Source: Alteromonadaceae bacterium XY-R5 (GTDB lineage: Bacteria; Pseudomonadota; Gammaproteobacteria; Enterobacterales; Alteromonadaceae). From it: DNA of 64,000 bases. The notes under the pieces are model-generated. The model did not search any database. It was not told the DNA's origin and was given only the letters and a program-made list of their open reading frames with translations. The stretch is from assembly GCA_001660395.1 (NCBI GenBank), contig LXWE01000002.1, forward strand, positions 1,364,001 through 1,428,000. The letters run 5' to 3'. Position 1 is the first letter of the stretch; the number at the start of each line of letters is the position of its first letter. The position numbers were made by a program, and so were the translations under genes. Positions 8,829 through 18,211 of the stretch are shown here, in pieces.

Positions 8829-10784
8829 TTATTGAGGCAGACCGAGTTTTTCAGCAATATCCTGCCAGCTGATCAGCTTAAAGTTTTGCGGCTGATCCGG
8901 CATCACATTGCGGCCATCCTGCACCACCAGTAAGCCCTGACTGAACTCACCGCCCAAATTAGCACTACTAACAGCAAGACCATCGGTTTCAGAAGCTCCG
9001 TCAATGCCTTTGGCGTAATTAGCGGTCACCTGGAAACGTCCGGCGAATTCACCGCTCGGCAAGGAGTAAAGCACATAGCTGTCATTGCCCTGGCTGGACG
9101 CCACCAAATAACGCTGCTTCTCCCCCTGATAGATGCTCAGGCCTTCGATATCGTCGAACAGTATCTGGTTATCCACGTTTGTCAGGCGCGTCACTGGCCC
9201 GCCCGCTGGCTCCGCCGAGGTTTGCCAGATGGCTACATCTTCTTCACCTACATACAGGGTTTGGGTGACCTCATCCGCCACACAGCCCTCAGGTTGCGAA
9301 TCCAGTTTGAATTCTCGTACCATTTCACCGCTAATAGCATCGCCGTTGGCGACAATATGGTACTGCTGCACCCGGCCGCTTTCATCATTCACAAACACAA
9401 AGTGTTCACCACTCACAGGCGAGCGGTAGCTACACAAACCATAGACATCCGGCAGAGTTGTGGGTACTTCAGGTAACGCCGTAACCTGCCCCTTTCCATC
9501 AATGGCATACAGTGACAAAGTGTTACGGGTACGGTTACTGGCAGCGGCTAAATCGATACGTTGACCCTGCCAGCTAAAACCATAACTGATATCTACGTTA
9601 TTAATACGGCCACTGTTAATAAACTGGGTTTGCTTACCATTGAGATCAAACACATACAGGCCTGCACTTTTATCTGTGCCCAGAATGCGACTGTGTTGTG
9701 GCTGCTTCGCGTTGACCCAAATAGCAGGATCGTCCGCCGCATCCCCAAAGCGACTCACGGGTGCGGTTTCAACTCTGGCCTTTACAGCTGGGATGCTGGG
9801 ATCCATGTCTGCTTGTGCCAGCGGGGCAAGCACAATCTTGCTGGTCACATAACGATCACTGGCATCGTCAAACCAGCTCAAATTCAGCTGATTACCGCTA
9901 AATACGCCACTCACGCTTTCCGGCGCCGTCTCTGCGCCAGTTGTCAGATACTGGCCCTGCCATCCGTCTTGCTGCTGGCGATACACCGCCAGTTTTTTCA
10001 TATCCGGCAAGGCCAACAGTACACTGCCATCGTCGAGTAAACTGATGTCCTTAATTTCACCTTTTAGCTCACCGAAGGGAGCGACCATGGCAATGGCTTC
10101 ACGGCTAAGGTTACGTTCGGGGTTGAGCGGATATTGCCACACGCCGATGGCTTCTTCTGCGACGAAAAGCACGTCCTGTTTATCGCTGGCCACACAGGCA
10201 CTGCTGTGTGGTGGTGCAGGTAAACGGCGGATCAGCAAATTGTTACCGTTATTGCCCAGTTCATCTAACAGTAGTCGCTGTTCCAGGTGATGATCCGCAG
10301 TCAGCAACAATGCCTGCAAGCCGCCCTGTTCTGGCTGATACAAACACAGGTTACCAATCACACTGCTTTCAAGGCGAAGATGACTCACCAACGTGATCTG
10401 ATTATCCGCACCTACCTGCATAAGCTCAGCTGCGCCAACTTCTTTATTGACTGTCAGCGCATATACACTGCCATCAGCCTGCTTGCGTATATCCAGCCCT
10501 TCATAGTTGCCATTGGTTTGGCTAAGCACCATACCTTGCTGATCAAACAGGAAAATCCCCAGATTCTCACTGTTTGCCAACCAGCGGCCATCCCCCAGCG
10601 AGATGGCCTTTTGACCATTGAGTTTGTCCTGAGTGAACAGATCACTGCTAGAGGTTACCTGCAAGGCCAGCGGCGCGGCCTGCACCAGTTCCGCATCCTG
10701 ACTCTGGCAACCGCTCAGTCCCATCCCCAGCAGCACCGCTGCCAGGGTTGAGGTTAAGGTAAAACGTTGTTTAACTGCTTTCAC
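8829..10784 (-). CDS. Beta-propeller phytase lipoprotein with an N-terminal accessory propeller domain
   Basis: A 651-residue lipoprotein (signal ending LSGC, Cys26). The C-terminal half, from about residue 340, is a beta-propeller phytase domain: DDPAIWV, GTDKSAGLYVFDLNG, GRINNVD, ASNRTRN, DVYGLC, QPEGCVAD, GEEDVAIW, DIEGLS, SSQGNDSY and ETDGLA follow in the canonical order and carry the calcium and phosphate ligands. The N-terminal half resembles an incomplete propeller, as in dual-domain phytases. It should release phosphate from inositol hexakisphosphate at the outer membrane or periplasm. Translation starts at GTG, with AAGGGG next to the TonB-receptor stop 11 bases upstream, so the two genes form one operon. 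Confidence 0.9.
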   Translation of the reverse strand: MKAVKQRFTLTSTLAAVLLGMGLSGCQSQDAELVQAAPLALQVTSSSDLFTQDKLNGQKAISLGDGRWLANSENLGIFLFDQQGMVLSQTNGNYEGLDIRKQADGSVYALTVNKEVGAAELMQVGADNQITLVSHLRLESSVIGNLCLYQPEQGGLQALLLTADHHLEQRLLLDELGNNGNNLLIRRLPAPPHSSACVASDKQDVLFVAEEAIGVWQYPLNPERNLSREAIAMVAPFGELKGEIKDISLLDDGSVLLALPDMKKLAVYRQQQDGWQGQYLTTGAETAPESVSGVFSGNQLNLSWFDDASDRYVTSKIVLAPLAQADMDPSIPAVKARVETAPVSRFGDAADDPAIWVNAKQPQHSRILGTDKSAGLYVFDLNGKQTQFINSGRINNVDISYGFSWQGQRIDLAAASNRTRNTLSLYAIDGKGQVTALPEVPTTLPDVYGLCSYRSPVSGEHFVFVNDESGRVQQYHIVANGDAISGEMVREFKLDSQPEGCVADEVTQTLYVGEEDVAIWQTSAEPAGGPVTRLTNVDNQILFDDIEGLSIYQGEKQRYLVASSQGNDSYVLYSLPSGEFAGRFQVTANYAKGIDGASETDGLAVSSANLGGEFSQGLLVVQDGRNVMPDQPQNFKLISWQDIAEKLGLPQ

Positions 10785-10795
10785 GTTGTTACCCC

Positions 10796-13516
10796 TTAAA
10801 ATGATGCCCAGCTAATACCCAATTCAAAGGTACTGCCGTAAGTTTCGTACTGAGCGTTTTTCGACGGCGTATCGAAGTAATGATACAGAGGCTCATCGTT
10901 CAGGTTGACGCCGTTGAAGTAGATGTGGGTTTGCGCGTTCAGGTAGTACTTAGCACTGAAGTCAATCTGGGTGTGTGCCTGTTCATAGCGCAGCATACCG
11001 TCGTCAATTTCTTCCAGGTTTTTGCTCTTATAGGCCCCCGTTAAACGCAAGCTCCAGTCGTTGCTTTCATAGCCTATGGTCAGGTTAGCAATGGTATCTG
11101 ACTGATTTGGCAAACGGGTTTTATATTCTTCACCGTCCAGATAACTGGTGGCTTCTGAATCGGTGAAGGTGCCGTTTGCCGAAAGCAACAGGCCTGAGTC
11201 AAAACTTTTTACCCAAGACACTTCGATACCGTCCAGGGTCGCTTTATCACCGTTAATTGGCTGATAGACCTCTTCATAGCCTTCCCAGCCGCTCGTGCCC
11301 GCCACGTCCGCGACAATCACAAAGTTGTCAATTTCCTTGTGGAAATACCCCACCGATAGCACACCGATATTGCCAGGATAATATTCCAGCGACAGGTCGA
11401 TGTTGTGGGCAAAATATGGCTTCAGCTCAGGGTTACCCGCTTCCGCTTCACGCTCGGTAACATACACACCTTCGTCATCATCAAATTCGGTGCTGGCTTC
11501 AATAAGCTGCCAGGCAGCGGCATCTTCGAATTTCGGCCGTGACAGGGTTTGGGTATAGGCAGCACGACCAATCAGTTTATCGCTAAAGGCATAACGGGCA
11601 TTGACACTTGGTAGCACTTTGCCGTAACTGCGATCCGCATTCCATGCACTGGCATCCACGTATTCATCATCGGCTTCTTCGTCTTCAATCAGGGACACTT
11701 TATACCCCTGCGTGCTGAAATCGGTGCGCTCGTAGCGCAAGCCGTACACTAAACGCAGTTTGTCGATATCCATGGTCGCCATCAGATACGCGGCCAAAAT
11801 ATCTTCGTCGACCCGATAACTGGCACCTTTTGATTCAACTTCTGAGTCCAAATCTGCGAGTTCGAGTACATCAGCATTGTTGTGATAGCTGTCACGCAAT
11901 GCGCTGCGACCCAGGCCCGGTCCAAAATCACCTAATGACCAGTCCGGGCTGGTCGTGGCGAGCGAGGTGACATCGATGCCGTCAAAACCACCATCATAGA
12001 TCTCAATGATGGCATCACTACTTTTCTCGCGCTGACGGTACTTACCACCAAATTTAATTTCCGTCGGAATGCTGGCCAGTTGCAAGTGCTTGCTGATATC
12101 CAGCTTCAGGCTGACTTCAGTATCTTTGGCATATTCACTTTCGTCCGAGATTTCGTCCAGCTCATAGTTGGCAAAATCGTTCACTTCATCGGAAACAGTT
12201 ACCTCAGGAATTTTACCCTGCATATCACTGTCGATAGCCAGTTCTTCGGCTTTGAGGGTGTAATACAAGGCATGGGGATTTTCTTCTTTGGCGCGTGAGA
12301 AGCCTAATTGATAATTCACTTGCCAGCTATCCGCTAACTGATGCTCTCCACCAGCCGTGACAGACAGGATCTCCTGGGTTTCTTCCCTGTCTTTGCTGCC
12401 GCGTTCGATTTCAGATTCATCGTCAAATGTGAAGGTATTGGCCTGACGGTATTCATCGTCGTTGAAGCGGCTATACAAGGTACGCAGGAAGTATTGATTA
12501 TTGAAATCCGGACGAAAATCCAGGTTCAGAGCAGCCCCCAGGCGATCACGCTGAATTTGGTAGTAGCGTTGTTCAATTTCGTCATCGCCGTTAGATTCAA
12601 TATTATCTGAACCGAATTTGCGCTGACTGGCACTTAAGGCACCGGCAATACCTAACTGGCTGCCACCAGATAAATCCATCACATCTGTGTAACTGGCTTC
12701 AACCTTTGGACTGGTTTGTTCACGTAACTCGTTATATGCAAGCTGTCCGCTCAAGGTAAAGCTTTGCTGGGCGCGATCAAAACCACTCAGACTTTTTACT
12801 TCTACCGAACCACCGATAGCATCGGCATCCATATCTGGCGTTACCGATTTAGACACCACCAGCGACCCCACCAGATTTGACGGGATCACATCCAGTGCCA
12901 CCGAGCGCACACCAGCTTCAGGTGACGGTACATTTACGCCATTAATTGTCACGTTATTCAGGTTAGGATCGATACCACGAATGCCAACGAAACGCCCCTC
13001 GCCCTGATCGCGCTCAATGGATAAGCCCGGTAAACGCTGCAAGGCTTCCGAAACATTTTGATCCGGGAATTGTCCGATGGCATCTGCTGATACCACAGAC
13101 ATAATGCCGTCGGCATTTTTCTGCGCATTAATCGCACCTGCTTGTCCGGCGCGCTGCCCGAATACCACCATATCTTCAATGCTGCGTTCATCTTTTAGTT
13201 TCAGTAGCAACTGAGCGTTATCAGCGTCGGTGACGACCACTTGCTGAGTTAACGGTGCAAAACCCAGATAATTGACTTCCAGGGTATATTCACCCGCAGG
13301 CACATTATCAAAGCGGTAGCTACCATCGCTACGACTGGTGGTAGTAATACCAAGCTCTTTGATCGTAAGGCTGGCACCAGAAAAATAGGCAGCTTGTTGC
13401 TGATTGGTAACTTTACCAGCCAGGGTAGCAGCCTGAGCGTTTACGGATAAACCTGCAGTACAGGCCAAAGCAAACGAGCAAGCCAAAGTCAGTTTAGAAA
13501 CGCGCGAAGAATGCAT
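10796..13516 (-). CDS. TonB-dependent outer-membrane receptor with carboxypeptidase-like N-terminal domain
   Basis: A 906-residue receptor. After the signal peptide (cut near AQA-A, about residue 29) comes a carboxypeptidase-regulatory-like beta-sandwich (residues about 30-105, with SDGSYRFDNVPAGEYTLEV), then a plug domain (about 120-240, with NVSEALQRLPGLSIERDQGE and VGIRGIDPNL), then a 22-strand barrel ending in aromatic Phe (SWASF). This arrangement is typical of the Xanthomonas/Caulobacter TonB receptor class. Because the next gene is a phytase, the substrate is probably phytate, an inositol phosphate or its metal complex; this is inferred from linkage only. No TonB gene is nearby. Confidence 0.92.
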   Translation of the reverse strand: MHSSRVSKLTLACSFALACTAGLSVNAQAATLAGKVTNQQQAAYFSGASLTIKELGITTTSRSDGSYRFDNVPAGEYTLEVNYLGFAPLTQQVVVTDADNAQLLLKLKDERSIEDMVVFGQRAGQAGAINAQKNADGIMSVVSADAIGQFPDQNVSEALQRLPGLSIERDQGEGRFVGIRGIDPNLNNVTINGVNVPSPEAGVRSVALDVIPSNLVGSLVVSKSVTPDMDADAIGGSVEVKSLSGFDRAQQSFTLSGQLAYNELREQTSPKVEASYTDVMDLSGGSQLGIAGALSASQRKFGSDNIESNGDDEIEQRYYQIQRDRLGAALNLDFRPDFNNQYFLRTLYSRFNDDEYRQANTFTFDDESEIERGSKDREETQEILSVTAGGEHQLADSWQVNYQLGFSRAKEENPHALYYTLKAEELAIDSDMQGKIPEVTVSDEVNDFANYELDEISDESEYAKDTEVSLKLDISKHLQLASIPTEIKFGGKYRQREKSSDAIIEIYDGGFDGIDVTSLATTSPDWSLGDFGPGLGRSALRDSYHNNADVLELADLDSEVESKGASYRVDEDILAAYLMATMDIDKLRLVYGLRYERTDFSTQGYKVSLIEDEEADDEYVDASAWNADRSYGKVLPSVNARYAFSDKLIGRAAYTQTLSRPKFEDAAAWQLIEASTEFDDDEGVYVTEREAEAGNPELKPYFAHNIDLSLEYYPGNIGVLSVGYFHKEIDNFVIVADVAGTSGWEGYEEVYQPINGDKATLDGIEVSWVKSFDSGLLLSANGTFTDSEATSYLDGEEYKTRLPNQSDTIANLTIGYESNDWSLRLTGAYKSKNLEEIDDGMLRYEQAHTQIDFSAKYYLNAQTHIYFNGVNLNDEPLYHYFDTPSKNAQYETYGSTFELGISWASF

Positions 13517-13864
13517 AAGGTGTCCTTATTGTTGTCGCTATAGTCACTAATGAACGTCCCCATCACTGGGGATGCAGTTCGAAATTGCGGCCATTAAAGC
13601 GATTTCAGACGCTGGTACTATGAAGATTTTGTGACACTTAGGGTGTGCATTGTGGAAATTTCCTTCAGATAGACAAGGCAATCCTTAAGCTAAAAAATCA
13701 AAAAAACATTTTAAAATCAACAATATACCAAAGTAAAGTTGACTCCGGATTATGCCTGCGTTTTCAGGGTTGTTTCACCTTGTACAGTTATGTGAGCTAA
13801 TTTGACCCCTGTTGTCATCTAGATAGCTGGCTTACCATAACGCCACTTCCACCATAGTGAGTGA
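13517..13864. promoter_or_regulatory. Divergent intergenic region between the phytate receptor operon and the GGDEF-like gene
   Basis: 348 bases without a gene. It holds a small hairpin with CCCC/GGGG arms near 13557-13570 in the receptor leader, the palindrome GGAAATTTCC near 13651, and an AT-rich tract at 13690-13740 suited to promoters. I find no convincing PhoB box or LacI-type operator, so regulation of the phytase operon is not explained by visible sites. Confidence 0.4.
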
Positions 13865-14776
13865 ATGATGAATTTATCCTTTTTGCGTTTGCACCCGCGT
13901 CTGATTACCTGGGTACTGACCCTGGCTTTTGGCACCGTCGCCATGAGTGTGAGCTGTGGAGACGCTAAAACCTGGCAGCAAATCGACTGGCTGGATGTGG
14001 TGGGTGAAGGAGGTATCACCTTAATGGCCATGGTTTGGCTGTTTTTCATACTCGCAAGCCGTCCGTTAGGTCAAGTCACGAACCTGTTAACCATTGGCTT
14101 AAGCTGCTTTATGGTCACCTGTCTTTTGGATGTGATGGACGAGGTCATGCATTACGATCAGGCCCATGCATGGCTGTATTGGGTAGAATCTCTGCCTGCC
14201 CCCGTGGGCATGATTTTGATGACCATAGGTCTGTATTACTGGCATCAGGAACAACTCACCTTAAAAAGCCTGATGCATAAGCGCGAAGCGGATTTTCGTC
14301 AGCATCAAATGCTCGATCCCATTACTCGCTTATATCGGGCGGACTATTTACGTGAACTGCTTGGCCAGATGGAACAACTGGCACCGCCATATTGCATCGC
14401 GATGGTCGATATTCAAAACTTTGGCCACATCAATCAGACCCACGGCTTAAAAGCGGGCGATGAACTGCTGCGCTCGGTCGCCGATACCATCGTGTTGAAT
14501 TTACGTCAGACAGACATTGCATGCCGTTATGCTGGCGATCGTTTTGTATTACTGCTCAATCAAACCAAAGATTCTGAGGCCAGAGTACTGCTCGAACATT
14601 TGCGCAATGCCATTAACCATCAGGCCTTTAAACCAGACCAAAGCCTGACCGGTATTCATCTGGATGTACGCTGGAAGATTCGTCAGGCGAATGATCATCT
14701 GCATGGTGCCGCGATGCTCCCAAGTCTCCAGGAAGCCCTGGATAATACCTCAACGAATGTGGCTGTGGGCCTCTGA
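13865..14776 (+). CDS. Membrane protein with degenerate GGDEF domain
   Basis: A 303-residue protein. Residues 1-128 contain about four transmembrane segments; residues about 145-300 are a GGDEF fold beginning at DPITRLYR. The metal-binding aspartate in VDIQNF (Asp182) is kept, but the signature is AGDRF (223-227): the fourth position is Arg instead of Glu, which should abolish cyclase activity. It may act as a GTP or c-di-GMP sensor or scaffold. ATGATG offers two starts one codon apart. A single base separates its stop from the AraC-type gene, so the two are cotranscribed. Confidence 0.8.
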   Translation: MMNLSFLRLHPRLITWVLTLAFGTVAMSVSCGDAKTWQQIDWLDVVGEGGITLMAMVWLFFILASRPLGQVTNLLTIGLSCFMVTCLLDVMDEVMHYDQAHAWLYWVESLPAPVGMILMTIGLYYWHQEQLTLKSLMHKREADFRQHQMLDPITRLYRADYLRELLGQMEQLAPPYCIAMVDIQNFGHINQTHGLKAGDELLRSVADTIVLNLRQTDIACRYAGDRFVLLLNQTKDSEARVLLEHLRNAINHQAFKPDQSLTGIHLDVRWKIRQANDHLHGAAMLPSLQEALDNTSTNVAVGL

Positions 14777-14777
14777 T

Positions 14778-15713
14778 ATGGCCAATCACTGGCTCGAACG
14801 AGACAGTAAATTACCTGATTTGCCTTTGGCTCAGGCGATGCTGAATCTGGCCCAGGCTCGGGGGTTAAACCTGCATAAATGGTTGCGGGGTTCAGGACTG
14901 TTTCCGGAAGATTTTGGCCATAAAAGTATTAGCCCTGAACAGTTACTGCTGTTAATTGAACGCTTATATAAGCTGCTGCCTGGACAGGATCACAGCTTCG
15001 TACTTGGCCACCAGTTAGCCCAGCACGGGTTTACACTCGGAAAATTTGCGCTTTCCAGTTGCCCGTCTCAGCCGCTGGTCTATACCCAACTGCAACAATA
15101 TCAGGGCCAGTGGCATGGCTATTTTGAGGATGCCATTGGGTGCGGCGCAATGTGGCCCGTGGTACTTGAAATTCACCTGACTGCGATATTGGCCTACGCC
15201 AAGCTCAATTCTGGTCAGCGCCTGAAAATAGCTTTGGCCTGTCGTCATGATCGTCCGCGCCATATTCAGGACTATGAACATTACCTCGGCCTGCAATTGC
15301 AGTTTCAGCAACCATTAGATCAGGTGCGTTTTATTAATGCTGACGCCATTGGATTTGAACAGTTGTTTGTGTCTGACTCTGCTCACCAGCAAGCAAAGAG
15401 CGGACTTCTGGCCTGGCTACAACAACAGTTAGAACAGCAATCCGACCTGCGCCTGGAACAACTAGCTCACCAATTAGAGATCAGCCCGGCCACACTTAAA
15501 CGCAAACTCAAACAACATGGTAGTGCTTACAGCAAATTACAGGATAAAGTGAATGGACGTCGAGCGATCCAACTGTTGCAACAAGGCTGTCTAACCAATG
15601 AACTGCTGGCCCAGCAACTTGGATTTGCCGATATAGCCAATTTTCGCCGGGCCTTTAAACGCTGGTTGGGTGACACCCCTCAAATGTTCCGGGCGAAATA
15701 TTCTGCCGAGTAA
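14778..15713 (+). CDS. AraC-family transcriptional regulator
   Basis: A 311-residue regulator of the OruR/ArgR-like type: an N-terminal ligand-binding region (about 15-200) followed by two helix-turn-helix motifs (about 220-305: LAHQLEISPATLKRKLKQHG and LAQQLGFADIANFRRAFKRW). The frame is open upstream to 14664 inside the previous gene, but the ATG at 14778 lies one base after the GGDEF-like stop and fits the family start, so it was chosen. Cotranscription with a degenerate GGDEF membrane protein suggests a linked signal, but no ligand can be named. Confidence 0.85.
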   Translation: MANHWLERDSKLPDLPLAQAMLNLAQARGLNLHKWLRGSGLFPEDFGHKSISPEQLLLLIERLYKLLPGQDHSFVLGHQLAQHGFTLGKFALSSCPSQPLVYTQLQQYQGQWHGYFEDAIGCGAMWPVVLEIHLTAILAYAKLNSGQRLKIALACRHDRPRHIQDYEHYLGLQLQFQQPLDQVRFINADAIGFEQLFVSDSAHQQAKSGLLAWLQQQLEQQSDLRLEQLAHQLEISPATLKRKLKQHGSAYSKLQDKVNGRRAIQLLQQGCLTNELLAQQLGFADIANFRRAFKRWLGDTPQMFRAKYSAE

Positions 15714-15761
15714 ACCGGTCGAGTAAACTAGATTCATTATTTCGCCAAAAAGGACTGCCTT

Positions 15762-16409
15762 TTGCCGTTACCACGCCTAACTCCAAAGCATTTGCTGTTA
15801 CTTAAGGTGATCATTCACCTGGGCGCCCTGCTACCTGTTAGCTGGACATTTTATGCCGCCATTAGTGGTCATATTGACGGTGATCCGGTAGATGCGTTGC
15901 TTCGCATTACCGGCATAGGTGCACTCAATTTATTAGTGTTAAGTCTGCTGGTTTCGCCGCTGGCGAAAAAGCTCAGGCAAGGATTACTGATTCGGGTAAG
16001 ACGACTCATTGGTATTTATGCATTTACCTACGCGCTTTGCCATCTGATTACCTATATCCTGTTTGAGTTACAACTTGAGTGGCAACTCATTGCCAGCGAA
16101 ATCATCAAACGTCCCTACATTACCGCTGGCTTTGCAACGCTGCTCATTTTGATGGCACTGGCCTCTACATCCACACAAAACATGCAAAAACGCCTGGGTA
16201 AGCGCTGGCAGCAATTACATAACTGGGTCTATCTGGCGATTATACTAGGCTGTTTACATTACTGGTGGTCGCAAAAAACGGCTATCGGCGAACCTTTAGT
16301 ATATTGGTCTCTCGCCTTGATTTTATTATGGTTTCGTAAAGATAAACTGTTACGCCCCTTTCATCTGAACAAACGCACTAACATAAGAACGCCTCAGCCC
16401 AAATCCTGA
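15762..16409 (+). CDS. msrQ: MsrQ, haem-binding membrane subunit of the MsrPQ methionine sulfoxide reductase
   Basis: A 215-residue membrane protein with six hydrophobic segments and the histidines expected for haem ligation (RRLIGIYAFTYALCHLITYI and WQQLHNWVYLAIILGCLHYW). It feeds quinol electrons to periplasmic MsrP, which repairs oxidised methionines. Translation starts at TTG, with AGGA seven bases upstream; no in-frame ATG would give the family N-terminus. MsrP (the molybdopterin subunit), normally directly upstream, is absent: the upstream gene is the AraC-type regulator 48 bases away. Confidence 0.9.
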   Translation: MPLPRLTPKHLLLLKVIIHLGALLPVSWTFYAAISGHIDGDPVDALLRITGIGALNLLVLSLLVSPLAKKLRQGLLIRVRRLIGIYAFTYALCHLITYILFELQLEWQLIASEIIKRPYITAGFATLLILMALASTSTQNMQKRLGKRWQQLHNWVYLAIILGCLHYWWSQKTAIGEPLVYWSLALILLWFRKDKLLRPFHLNKRTNIRTPQPKS

Positions 16410-17054
16410 TACATATATCAGAAAGATTGCATGACTGAATCGTGAAAAAAAGCTCTCTTTAGATGAGCGCTCCCCCCACTATTCAGCGTATTTATACTCA
16501 CATCAGGTGAATTTCAGCGTCTGTTGCAGAGGAGTAATGCCATGAATGCTGTTACGGCATTCACCCATTTTTAAAGGCGAAGAAAAAGGTACATCGACTG
16601 TAATTCCGACATAAATCGTCAAAAATGCCGATAAGATGATGATTTAGTTCAACTATGAAACTATCCCACCTAGGCACTAATATCATCACTCCTTATACTC
16701 GCACTCAGCAAAACAATATAGTCAGTGGCTTCATAATCGGTTAATTTAACATCAGCGTTAGCTATCAGTCCGTTTTATTAACCCCTTGGAGCAGGGATGC
16801 AGGCCTTATTTATCAAATGCTTACATCTAACAACTCACCGCTGGCGAATTAGTAGCCTGTCACTTGTCGGCCCCGATTCTGGGCAGATGATGGCGCTATC
16901 ATAATTATAACTTAAAGCTATATACCTAAACATTGCTACCGGTAGCAAAATATAATACGTTGTTTTCATAACCATAATAATAAATTAACAAACAGGCCTT
17001 TAAATGGGTCATCCAACGGCAGTTCTGGTTTCGTGAAAACTTGAGGAGAACAAG
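16410..17054. promoter_or_regulatory. Long region upstream of the transhydrogenase operon
   Basis: 645 bases without a normal gene. It holds a ten-codon reading frame with a good ribosome-binding site (16542-16574) whose sequence forms a small hairpin, and near the 3' end a promoter-like region with a perfect palindrome (16933-16948) and TATAAT (16951-16956). The pntAA start lies about 100 bases further on, after GAGGAGA. The rest shows no clear signal. Confidence 0.5.
16933..16948. promoter_or_regulatory. Perfect 16-bp LacI/GntR-type operator palindrome in the pntAA promoter
   Basis: TTGCTACC-GGTAGCAA is a perfect palindrome with the central CG typical of LacI-family operators (compare the gluconate repressor site). 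It ends two bases before TATAAT (16951-16956), so a bound repressor would cover the promoter spacer. Confidence 0.65.
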
Positions 17055-18209
17055 TTGAAAATATTAGTGTTGAACGAAGCAAAGCAGTCTGGCGGTTATG
17101 CCGTTGAAAAACGCTGCGCCGTATCTGCCTCTACTGTGAAGCGCCTGAGCAAAAAAGGCATTCAGGTAGTGGTTGAAGCCGGAGCAGGTGAACTTTCAGG
17201 GGTTGACGATGCACTGTTTGTCAGAGAAGGAGCGACCATCGCTCAGGATCTGGCAGCAGAACTGGCCAGTGCCGATGTTCTGGCCTGTGTGAATCGCCCG
17301 ACTCCGGAACAAATCCAGCAATTAAAAGCAGGCGCGATGGTAATTGGCCATATTGACCCGTTTTTTCAGCAGGATTTGGTTGAGCAGTTGGCAAAACAGC
17401 AACTCACTACCTTGTCGGTAGAAATGATCCCACGCTCATCGCGAGCCCAAAAAATGGATGCCCTAAGCTCTCAGGCCAGCCTGGCGGGTTATGTGATGAT
17501 GCTACAGGCAGCGAATCATTTACCGTCGATTGCACCCATGATGATGACCCCATCTGGCACCATCAAACCTGCAAAGGTGTTTATCATTGGTGCTGGCGTG
17601 GCCGGTCTGCAAGCCATTGCCACGGCAAAACGTATGGGGGCAAATGTGCTGGCTTATGATACCCGCCCCGTTGTTGCGGAGCAGGTTGAATCCCTTGGCG
17701 GTAAGTTTCTAAAAATTGACTTAGGCGATACCGGCCAAACCAAAGATGGTTATGCCAAAGAGCTGACGGACGAACAAAAAGCCAAACAGCAGGATGCCCA
17801 GCGCGATGCCATTGCGGATTCTGATATTGTGATCACCACCGCACAATTGTTTGGTCGTAAACCTCCAGTGCTGATCCGTAAAGACACTCTGGCGCTGATG
17901 AAGCCCGGTAGTGTTGTGGTCGATATGGCTGCCCTGTCTGGTGGAAATGTAGAAGGCTCAGTCGCAGGTGAAATTGCCACAGTGGAGGGCGTAACCGTAA
18001 TAGGTACAGGAAACTGGAGTCAGCAAGTGGCCAAAGATGCTACCGATATGTACGCCAACAACCTGTTTAACCTGATCGATGAGTTTTTCGACGACGAAGC
18101 TGGTCAGTTCAAACTGGACTTGGAAGACGACATCCTTGCTCAAAGTGTGATCACCCATGGCGGTGCCATCATCAATAGCATGCTTAATAACGCCTACGCA
18201 GGAGCCTAG
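17055..18209 (+). CDS. pntAA: Proton-translocating NAD(P) transhydrogenase subunit alpha part 1 (domain I)
   Basis: A 384-residue soluble NAD(H)-binding subunit. It shows the alanine-dehydrogenase-like fold with RSSRAQKMDALSSQA (transhydrogenase signature), a Rossmann motif in GAGVAGLQAIATAKRMGA, and VVDMAALSGGNVEGS. Domain I ends without the membrane segment, so this is the three-subunit form known from Rhodospirillum. Start is TTG, with GAGGAGA five bases upstream. The complex on the inner membrane uses the proton gradient to make NADPH from NADH. It is first in an operon with pntAB and pntB, and two bases separate it from pntAB. Confidence 0.94.
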   Translation: MKILVLNEAKQSGGYAVEKRCAVSASTVKRLSKKGIQVVVEAGAGELSGVDDALFVREGATIAQDLAAELASADVLACVNRPTPEQIQQLKAGAMVIGHIDPFFQQDLVEQLAKQQLTTLSVEMIPRSSRAQKMDALSSQASLAGYVMMLQAANHLPSIAPMMMTPSGTIKPAKVFIIGAGVAGLQAIATAKRMGANVLAYDTRPVVAEQVESLGGKFLKIDLGDTGQTKDGYAKELTDEQKAKQQDAQRDAIADSDIVITTAQLFGRKPPVLIRKDTLALMKPGSVVVDMAALSGGNVEGSVAGEIATVEGVTVIGTGNWSQQVAKDATDMYANNLFNLIDEFFDDEAGQFKLDLEDDILAQSVITHGGAIINSMLNNAYAGA

Positions 18210-18211
18210 TC

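Noticed and set aside
13651-13660. Palindrome GGAAATTTCC before the phytate receptor
   Set aside because: Short and AT-rich; likely chance, with no known regulator.
14664-14777. Upstream extension of the AraC-type gene
   Set aside because: It lies entirely within the GGDEF-like coding sequence in another frame; the ATG at 14778 fits better.
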